Source: Candidatus Bathyarchaeota archaeon B26-1
GTDB lineage: Archaea; Thermoproteota; Bathyarchaeia; Bathyarchaeales; B26-1
NCBI GenBank assembly: GCA_001593925.1
Contig: LUCD01000064.1
Location: 1 to 7,429 of the forward strand
DNA: 7,429 nt
Direction of reading: 5' to 3'
Part shown: one piece after another, positions 1 to 5,253 of the stretch
Layout of the letters: each line of letters begins with the position of its first letter
Numbering within the stretch: position 1 is the first letter of the stretch
Translations under genes and position numbers: made by a program
The notes under the pieces: generated by a model
The model's database searches: none
Told to the model about the DNA's origin: nothing
The model's input: only the letters and a program-made list of their open reading frames with translations

Positions 1-505
1 CCGTACTAGTGCGCTATCGGTCTTGAAACGTATTTAGTCTTGGAAGTTGGTGGCTCCCAGATTCCCGCACCCAAGTCAGGGTACGGTACTCTGGAGTCCC
101 GGTCCAGCTCCTTCCAGCTTACGCCTACGGGGCTTTCACCCTCTATGGCGGGCCGTTCCAGGCCACTTCGGCTTCGCTGGCGAGGAGGCGACCGGGTCCA
201 CAACACCACATCCACCATGAGTTGTCCTCATGGTGTTCGGTTTGGACTCTTCCCCTTTCGCTCGCCGCTACTCAGGGAATCCCGTTTTGGTTTCTTTTCC
301 TCCCCCTACTAAGATGTTTCCGTTCGGGGGGTTCCCGCTCCCAATTGGGGAGCACCGTGAAAAGCCTAAAGCTTTCACGGTGGGAGGTCCCATTCGGGAA
401 TCCCCGGATCGAAGGCTACATGCGCCTACCCGGGGCCTATCGCGGCTTGTCGCGCCCTTCGTCGGCGTTCAAGCCGAGCCATCCACCAGACGGCGTGGCA
501 TGTCG
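1..505 (-). rRNA. 23S ribosomal RNA, 5' portion (partial, continues off the left edge)
   Basis: Read on the minus strand, this is the first ~500 nt of an archaeal large-subunit rRNA. Conserved landmarks appear in order: GGTGGATGGCTCGGCTT (RC from 487), GGGATTTCCCGAATGGG-like block (about 410-390), GGAACCCCCCGAACGGAAAC then ATCTTAGTAGGGGGAGGAAA (about 340-295), GAGTAGCGGCGAGCGAAAGG (about 277-258), GGGTGAAAGCCCCGTAGGCG (about 142-123) and GACCGATAGCGCACTAGTAC near position 3-22. These match the domain I order known from E. coli and Haloarcula 23S rRNA. Perfect hairpins such as 213-221/227-235 and 353-362/373-382 are normal rRNA helices. The mature 5' end is placed at about 505 by counting back from GGTGGAT as in Haloarcula, with an uncertainty of several nt. 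The rest of the gene lies beyond position 1. Confidence 0.97.
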
Positions 506-640
506 GGTTTACTCGGGTCCGGTGTTCGGTTGGCGTCTGGGCCTATGCACGGCTTCATCGTGAGATCGATGAACGTGACGATCTCACTTTACCCTTCACC
601 CTGCAACCGGTTGGTTGAGGGTTGCATCTAGTTCATTAAG
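506..640 (-). other. Precursor 23S rRNA 5' leader with inverted repeats
   Basis: This is the stretch between the predicted transcription start and the mature 23S 5' end. It holds no ORF with a recognisable product and no tRNA. It contains a perfect 9-bp hairpin (560-568 with 579-587, 10-nt loop), an overlapping 7-bp alternative (554-560 with 567-573, 6-nt loop) and a 7-bp inverted repeat (602-608 with 620-626). Archaeal pre-23S leaders normally pair with the 3' trailer to form a processing stem with a bulge-helix-bulge cut site. The trailer is outside the window, so that pairing cannot be tested here. Confidence 0.6.
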
Positions 641-658
641 GTGTTGGGAGACCTTTCC

Positions 659-666
659 GATATAAA
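659..666 (-). promoter_or_regulatory. Proximal TATA box of the 23S rRNA promoter
   Basis: The minus strand reads TTTATATC, preceded by GTAAAG as a plausible BRE. A TATA box at this place would start transcription near 636, giving a leader of about 130 nt before the mature 23S. The call rests on match to the general archaeal TATA/BRE pattern and position. Confidence 0.6.
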
Positions 667-680
667 CTTTACTGTCGCGG

Positions 681-688
681 GATATAAG
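681..688 (-). promoter_or_regulatory. Distal TATA box of the 23S rRNA promoter
   Basis: The minus strand reads CTTATATC after AATAAA, a near copy of the proximal box and exactly 22 bp upstream of it. Its predicted start (about 658) falls inside the proximal box, so the two may be alternative promoters or one may be the TBP site that is actually used. The stretch further upstream (about 695-775) is A-rich on the minus strand and holds no gene I can support. Confidence 0.5.
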
Positions 689-827
689 TTTATTCCAGTA
701 TGGTTTTACGGTTTATTTTGTTCTTTTCCTGTTTGGGTTCTATTCTGAACGTTTCTGTAAACCTTGTTTTTGGCTCCTCGTCATGGTGGAGGGGCGGGGA
801 GAAAGGGCGGTTCACCCTAAGAATCGG

Positions 828-1988
828 TTATAGGGCCTCCGCGATTCTTTCGCACGCCTCTTTTATGCGTTCTATGGGCTGGGTTACTGAGAAGCGGACG
901 TACCCCTCTCCATGCTTCCCGAAGCCGATTCCGGGGGTGACTAGGACTCCGGCGTCAAGGAGCCTCATAGCGAACTTCATGGAGTCCATGCCGCACTTAA
1001 GCCAGACGTAGAAGGTGGCCAGAGGCTTCTTGCATCTCAGACCTAGGGAGTTCAGCTTCTCAACTAGGAGGTTCCTCCTCTCAGCGTAGGTTCTGTTTAC
1101 CTGCTTAACATACTCTGGGGGCTCGCCGTTGACGTAGCTCCTCAAGGCCTTCGCCGCCACCTTCTGGATGTATACCGGCGGCCCAGAGTCGACCTGCGTC
1201 TTGACCTTAAGTAGACCCTCTATCAGTTTGGGGTTTCCGACGGCGAAGCCTATTCTGTCACCCGTCATGTTGAAGGTTTTGGAGCATGTGTGGAACTCCA
1301 CGGCGACGTCCATCGCTCCGTCGACTTCGAGGATGCTTGGGGCCTTATATCCGTCGAACGTCACCTCTGAGTACGCGTTGTCATAGCAGACCGCGATGTT
1401 CTTCTCTCTAGCGATCTCCACGATCTCCTTCAAGTAGGGCTTGTCCATAACGGCTCCAGTCGGGTTGTTTGGGTAGTTGAGGAAGAGCATCTTCGCATCC
1501 TTCTCTGCTAGGTGGTTTAGGTCAGGCTTGAACCCATTTTCCTCTAAGAGGGGGACGGGAACAGGGATTCCCCCGCTCAGGATCGTTCCTCCATTAGCGT
1601 AGACTGGATACGCTGGGTCTGGAACTAAGACGCGGTCTCCAGGGTTGACGAAAGCCCTCGCTATGTTTGCTACCCCTTCTTTGGAGCCTATAAGGGCTAT
1701 AACCTCACGTTCCGGGTCGAGGTCCACCCCGAACCTTCCTTTATACCACTCTGCCACGGCCTCCCTGAACTCCAGCTCGCCTTGGCTCAGGGAATAGTTG
1801 TGATTCTTCGGGTTGGAGCTCTCCTCCTTCAAAGCCTCGAGCACGAAGGGTGGAGGGGGCAAGTCTGGGTCTCCAATGCTCAAAGGGATCACGTCGAGGC
1901 CCATACGCTTCTTCTCGTTTATGATCTTCTCAAGCTCCGCGAAGATGTAGGGTGGAAGCCTCTTCACCCTCTCGGAGAACTCTATCAC
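828..1988 (-). CDS. dapL: LL-diaminopimelate aminotransferase
   Basis: PLP-dependent fold-type I aminotransferase. It transfers the amino group of glutamate to tetrahydrodipicolinate to give LL-diaminopimelate, bypassing the succinylase and acetylase branches of lysine synthesis. With the GTG at 1986-1988 the protein has 386 residues, the usual length. Seen in order: RVKRLPPYIFAEL (7-19), SIGDPDLP (37-44), GSKEG (101-105, cofactor phosphate region), NYPNNPTG (171-178), YDNAYSE (202-208, Asp203 and Tyr206 for PLP), SKTFNMTG with Schiff-base Lys237, and YVRFS with Arg366 for the substrate carboxylate. The N-terminus and the NMTGDRIGFAVG stretch resemble archaeal and bacterial DapL2-type enzymes more than aspartate aminotransferase. 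The adjacent dapF supports the assignment. The frame is open for 39 more codons upstream to a GTG at 2105, but that part lacks family similarity. The SD-like GAGGGG lies 12 nt before the chosen GTG, which is a rather long spacing. A related aminotransferase with another substrate remains possible. Confidence 0.88.
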   Translation of the reverse strand: MIEFSERVKRLPPYIFAELEKIINEKKRMGLDVIPLSIGDPDLPPPPFVLEALKEESSNPKNHNYSLSQGELEFREAVAEWYKGRFGVDLDPEREVIALIGSKEGVANIARAFVNPGDRVLVPDPAYPVYANGGTILSGGIPVPVPLLEENGFKPDLNHLAEKDAKMLFLNYPNNPTGAVMDKPYLKEIVEIAREKNIAVCYDNAYSEVTFDGYKAPSILEVDGAMDVAVEFHTCSKTFNMTGDRIGFAVGNPKLIEGLLKVKTQVDSGPPVYIQKVAAKALRSYVNGEPPEYVKQVNRTYAERRNLLVEKLNSLGLRCKKPLATFYVWLKCGMDSMKFAMRLLDAGVLVTPGIGFGKHGEGYVRFSVTQPIERIKEACERIAEAL

Positions 1989-2105
1989 GGCAACCGCACA
2001 CCCCTCTACGTCACACGATAAGAAAGAGAAGGGGCTTAAGTCTTCTTCGCTCCTACACCTCCACAGGGCGGTTGGAACCTTAAAGGTTGGAGGGCGGGGA
2101 GACAC
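1989..2105 (-). other. dapF-dapL intergenic spacer with C-rich element and TATA-like palindrome
   Basis: 117 bp between the dapF stop and the chosen dapL start. It begins with a C-rich block (2089-2102) that recurs after dapL. It then has the palindrome AACCTT-A-AAGGTT (2076-2088), whose centre is TATA-like on the minus strand, so dapL may have its own promoter here. A perfect Shine-Dalgarno-like GGAGGTG (2056-2062) has no usable start codon after it. Confidence 0.4.
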
Positions 2106-2972
2106 CTAACGTTGGCGGCGTCCCGCCAATACGTGTTCAAGGTCCACGATTCCCTCATAAGCCTTCTCCGCCGGCCCCGTCATCAGCATGCTCTCCCCAT
2201 ACTCGATCTGTAGGTCTCCTCCGAGGAGGTGAACCGTGCACTTCCGGTCTACTATGCCGAGAGCCACGCCTGCAGCTACGGCCGCACAGGCTCCGGTTCC
2301 ACACGCTAAGGTCTCACCTACCCCTCTCTCCCAGACCCTAACCTTCAACTCGTCTCGGTCTAGAGCCTCAACGAACTCGACGTTAACCTTGTTGGGAAAG
2401 AGCTTGTGGCTTTCTATCCTCGGCCCCACCTCTTTAACCGGGAAGCCGTCTGAGTCTTCAACGAAGATTACGCAGTGCGGGTTTCCCATGGAGAGGCATG
2501 TTATCCTGTAGGTCTCTCCTTCGACCTCGAGTTTCTCGTCGATGCATACCCCCTCACCCAACATGGGTATCATCCTTCTCTCGAAGGAGGGCTTTCCCAT
2601 GTCGACTCTGACGGACTTAACCTCGCCGTTCCTCACCTTGAGCTGGAGACTCTTCACGCCGGCTAGGGTCTCCACCGTCATCTCCTCCTTCTCGACTACA
2701 CCGTTCTCGTAGCAGTATTTGGCGATGCACCTGATGCCGTTACCGCACATCTCGGCCTCTGTACCGTCAGGGTTGAAGATTCTCATCTTGAGGTCGGCAA
2801 CGCTCGATTTGTAAAGGAGGAGGAGGCCATCGGCCCCGACCGAGAACCTCCGCTTACAGAGGGCCCTAGCAAGGTCTCCAAGACTCCGCTCCTCTATCTT
2901 TTGGTCTCGGTTATCGATCACTACGTAATCGTTTCCGAGCCCATGCATCTTCCAGAAAGCAAGCCTAAGCAA
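2106..2972 (-). CDS. dapF: Diaminopimelate epimerase
   Basis: Cofactor-independent epimerase that inverts LL-DAP to meso-DAP using two cysteines as acid and base, the step before DAP decarboxylase in lysine synthesis. The 288-residue product has the full family layout: KMHGLGNDYVVID (8-20, Asn14), the N-lobe catalytic motif MCGNGIRC with Cys76, GNPH (163-166), NVEF (197-200), ERGVGET (216-222) and the C-lobe catalytic motif ACGTGACAA with Cys224. Both catalytic Cys are present, so the enzyme should be active. The start is TTG at 2970-2972, with a GGGGG stretch about 9 nt upstream and an in-frame stop about a dozen codons further up. The next in-frame ATG (Met9) would cut the first beta strand. 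It lies 74 bp after the amidohydrolase gene and 117 bp before dapL on the same strand. Archaea lack DAP-containing murein, so the role is most likely lysine supply. Confidence 0.97.
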   Translation of the reverse strand: MLRLAFWKMHGLGNDYVVIDNRDQKIEERSLGDLARALCKRRFSVGADGLLLLYKSSVADLKMRIFNPDGTEAEMCGNGIRCIAKYCYENGVVEKEEMTVETLAGVKSLQLKVRNGEVKSVRVDMGKPSFERRMIPMLGEGVCIDEKLEVEGETYRITCLSMGNPHCVIFVEDSDGFPVKEVGPRIESHKLFPNKVNVEFVEALDRDELKVRVWERGVGETLACGTGACAAVAAGVALGIVDRKCTVHLLGGDLQIEYGESMLMTGPAEKAYEGIVDLEHVLAGRRQR

Positions 2973-3046
2973 GATATTCTTCCCCCAGCACTTGACTACG
3001 ATCTCATACGCTTACGGTGGCCATGTTCTTAGGTTTCCGTTGTTCC

Positions 3047-3892
3047 CTATTGGCGTATGAGCCTCTCGAGGTTTCTGTGGTAGATGTTCTCGTAGGCTTC
3101 TCTATCCAGTTTGAATCCTTCAAGCAGGCGTATATGCACATATCTGGGATCAAAGAAGTCTATTAAGTCTGTTCCGTAAAGCAGTTTCCGGTTGAACCTC
3201 TCCAAGAAAGGCTTAGCGAAGTCTAAGTCTCTGGCTAGGGCGTTGTATCCAGACCCGGCTGAAAGGTCTCCGTACAAGTTCTCGTACTCCTCTAGAAGTT
3301 GCACGGTTCTTCCAGGCTCTTCGATCTTACCCTTTGGGTACCCAACCTTAGGATCGAACCTCTTCGACATGCACCTCCACCAGCCTGGACCGTGCATTAT
3401 GAAGTCTACGTTGCTGTACTCCTTCAGAACCTCCTCAAGCCCTTTCAGGTCCGGCGTATCTAATGCTCCATACTCGTTCGTTTCAGCCGTCGCCATGTGA
3501 ATCAATATTGGGAGTTCCAGTCTTCCACAGGCCGCGTAAAGCTTGCAGTTTAGTCTGTGGTTTATCGGTATCTTCGATGTGTGTTCTCCGACGCCTACAC
3601 AGCCCTCCTCCACGTACCTGGCGAGTTTCTTCTCGAAGCCTTCCTCCCTAACCTCGACGACGCAGAAGGGTATGAACCTCTCCGGGTGCTCTCTGCAAAC
3701 CTCTATAACGTACTCGGTCGGCGTATGGTCTCTCATGTCGAGACTGTAAGTTGGCAGGACGACGGCTTTATCAACCCCGTTCTTGTCGAGGTACTCTATG
3801 AGAAACTCGGGTGTGACCTCGCCCCATTTACCGCGCCAATGGGCATCTTTGTAGTTACCTACGTGAGTGTGGCAGTCAATCTTTAAGGACAT
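3047..3892 (-). CDS. Metal-dependent amidohydrolase, amidohydrolase-2 type (TIM barrel)
   Basis: A 281-residue hydrolase or decarboxylase-like protein of the Amidohydro-rel (PF04909-type) group, which includes ACMSD and gamma-resorcylate decarboxylase. Visible metal and catalytic motifs: DCHTH with His8 and His10 at the start, IHMA (His132), MHGPGW (His167), YGTD with Asp242 near the C-terminal side of the barrel, and the ending IYHRNLERL typical of the family. The position where many relatives have Lys in a GxKx motif reads GVGEH (Glu103). No signal peptide, so it is cytosolic. I chose ATG 3890-3892, because GAGAGGTG lies about 10 nt before it and the HxH motif follows at once. An upstream TTG (3914-3916) would add eight residues and consume that SD. 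It follows the URO-D-like gene by 58 bp, suggesting shared transcription. The substrate cannot be predicted. Confidence 0.85.
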   Translation of the reverse strand: MSLKIDCHTHVGNYKDAHWRGKWGEVTPEFLIEYLDKNGVDKAVVLPTYSLDMRDHTPTEYVIEVCREHPERFIPFCVVEVREEGFEKKLARYVEEGCVGVGEHTSKIPINHRLNCKLYAACGRLELPILIHMATAETNEYGALDTPDLKGLEEVLKEYSNVDFIMHGPGWWRCMSKRFDPKVGYPKGKIEEPGRTVQLLEEYENLYGDLSAGSGYNALARDLDFAKPFLERFNRKLLYGTDLIDFFDPRYVHIRLLEGFKLDREAYENIYHRNLERLIRQ

Positions 3893-3950
3893 CTGCGGAT
3901 GGCACCTCTCTCTCAAGTATATGCCTATCGTGTTTAAGTTTAACGTTTCG

Positions 3951-5042
3951 TCATCTCTCGGTTCTTCCGATCCATTTACGTTTCTTCTTTAGGTAATATA
4001 GGTAAGTCTGATAGGAGACTTCGGGTGGACACCTGTGGTCAACCATTGGTATGTATCCTCCCTCTCTGAGCATGGGTGTAAGCCTCTCCAGTTCCTTATC
4101 TATGGCTTTCCCACCAGTTATTAAGGCTCTTTTGTCGATGCCTCCCATAAAAAGGACTTTACGTCCAAACTCCTCCCTAATCTTATAGATGTCTGTACAT
4201 CGAGCCTCCACTGGGAACATACAGTTTATTCCAGCTTCAAGCCATCCCGGAACTAGTAGAGTTATGTCGCCGTCTGAGTCGAGTATATTAATCTTTACGC
4301 CATACTCCTTCAAGACTGATGTAACCTTTTTGTATCTTGGAACCATGAACTCTTCAAAGTGTCGAACAGAGATAAGTGGTCCCTTGATGTAGCACATGTC
4401 CTCCCACCAAGCTGCGAAGTCCACTCGTACCTTGCGGAGCGCTCTTCGTATAATCTTGATCCAGAGGTTTACCAAGGTGTCCATCATCTCCGCTATCCAG
4501 TCTGGTTCTCTATAGAACGCTATGGATATCCTCTCGACGCCCATCATGTTCCTGAGCCATCCGTAGAGGCCTCCAAGGGATATTCCAAGCGGGTAATCCC
4601 TCTCCCTATAACTCTCAGCCACCTCGTCCCAGTTGAGAGGGAATCGGCCTGGAGTATCTGGATCAAAGAAGGACTTGAGTCTCTCCCAGTCTTCTCTACT
4701 CCTCAAAGGGTGGCGGATATAATGTGGGATTGAGGATTTGTCTGTTGGGCGTATGTAGATTCCTCCCATTCCGTCATCCACAATAACCCGGTTTCCCTTC
4801 TCCTCGATTATGCGGCTTGGTAAGTTCGGCCAGAAACCGGTTCTCACGGGTAATCTCTCAACGCAGTCCCAACCCTCTAAACCTAAGTAGAGTTCAATAT
4901 CTCTGTTAGTCTTCTTATCGAATGGAAGACCCTCCCCATGCCAACGGTCAATGGTTTCGGTCCAGTAGCCGAACTCGTAGTCTGGAACCCTATCAACGTC
5001 CTTGAACTCGAAGACTCTATGAAAACGTTCCAGGTGGTTCAT
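3951..5042 (-). CDS. URO-D superfamily protein, not HemE (corrinoid methyltransferase-like fold)
   Basis: A 363-residue protein of the uroporphyrinogen decarboxylase/MtaA superfamily (PF01208-type TIM barrel). Family landmarks: N-terminal ERFHRVFEFKDVDRVP (5-20), ISLGGLYGWLRNMMG (154-168), WWEDMCYIKGPLIS (212-225), HFEEFMVPRYKKV (228-240), DSDGDI (255-260), GINCMFPVEA (271-280), MGGIDKR (299-305) and DHRCPPEVSYQTYL (335-348). It lacks the HemE substrate loop with the MRQAGR motif, so it should not be named HemE. At the place where MtaA-type methyltransferases have the zinc motif HxC, this protein has Asp255-x-Asp257, so zinc-thiol activation as in MtaA is doubtful. An ATG start with the GGAGAGGGGGAG purine tract just upstream is clear. 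The gene looks lower in GC than dapF. It probably leads a transcript with the amidohydrolase. The reaction is unknown. Confidence 0.85.
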   Translation of the reverse strand: MNHLERFHRVFEFKDVDRVPDYEFGYWTETIDRWHGEGLPFDKKTNRDIELYLGLEGWDCVERLPVRTGFWPNLPSRIIEEKGNRVIVDDGMGGIYIRPTDKSSIPHYIRHPLRSREDWERLKSFFDPDTPGRFPLNWDEVAESYRERDYPLGISLGGLYGWLRNMMGVERISIAFYREPDWIAEMMDTLVNLWIKIIRRALRKVRVDFAAWWEDMCYIKGPLISVRHFEEFMVPRYKKVTSVLKEYGVKINILDSDGDITLLVPGWLEAGINCMFPVEARCTDIYKIREEFGRKVLFMGGIDKRALITGGKAIDKELERLTPMLREGGYIPMVDHRCPPEVSYQTYLYYLKKKRKWIGRTER

Positions 5043-5084
5043 GCACTCCCCCTCTCCATTTCTAACAGTTATTAAAAAGGCATG

Positions 5085-5097
5085 CTCATAAGTTTCG
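5085..5097 (-). promoter_or_regulatory. Candidate TATA/BRE promoter of the URO-D-like gene
   Basis: The minus strand reads CGAAA then CTTATGAG, a BRE plus TATA-like pair. A start about 26 nt downstream (near 5064) would give a ~20-nt leader that keeps the purine-rich SD before ATG 5042. A second A/T block, TTTTTAAT at 5071-5078, would start too close to the ATG to keep the SD intact. Confidence 0.4.
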
Positions 5098-5180
5098 CCT
5101 CTTTGTTTGAGTGGAGAAGGGCTTCGCCTTGCTCCGCAACGATTTTAGGCTGGACCGTGCTCTTCTGAGCAGTGAATCCA

Positions 5181-5211
5181 TATAATTTATGAACATGTAA
5201 TCCAATTAATA
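5181..5211 (+). promoter_or_regulatory. Candidate promoter of the DNA ligase gene
   Basis: Two A/T blocks lie upstream of the ligase: TATAATTTATG (5181-5191) and AATTAATA (5204-5211). Starts about 25 nt downstream (near 5212 or 5234) would both leave the GAGGG SD at 5239-5243 in the transcript. Which one is used cannot be decided from the sequence. The rest of the 5043-5253 divergent spacer holds no gene I can support. Confidence 0.4.
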
Positions 5212-5253
5212 TCTTCGAGAGGTCTTTACGTCTTATTTGAGGGTTACGCCTTG

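Noticed and set aside
213..382. Perfect hairpins 213-235 and 353-382 as possible terminators
   Set aside because: Both fall at helix positions of 23S rRNA domain I and are explained by the rRNA structure.
6..631. Several open frames on both strands inside the first 630 bases
   Set aside because: They lie within the 23S rRNA and its leader; the translations are rRNA read as protein, rich in Arg, Pro and Ser with no family features.
702..735. T-rich plus-strand stretch as a terminator
   Set aside because: No plus-strand gene ends here; on the transcribed minus strand it is an A-rich region upstream of the 23S promoter.
2056..2062. Perfect GGAGGTG Shine-Dalgarno-like site on the minus strand
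   Set aside because: No start codon with a useful frame follows within normal spacing; the overlapping GTG runs straight into TAG.
1989..2105. 39-codon N-terminal extension of DapL from the GTG directly after the dapF stop
   Set aside because: The extension has no DapL similarity, is Cys/Ser/Pro-rich, would have no leader of its own, and the family N-terminus begins at GTG 1986-1988.
3951..5042. Naming the URO-D-like gene hemE
   Set aside because: The HemE substrate-binding MRQAGR loop is absent and the family subgroup markers (DSDGDI, DHRCPPEVSY) belong to uncharacterised URO-D homologues.
5101..5180. Possible tRNA or C/D box sRNA in the divergent spacer
   Set aside because: There is no T-arm GTTCGA-type signature or acceptor pairing, and CTGA at 5165-5168 lacks a matching box C upstream.
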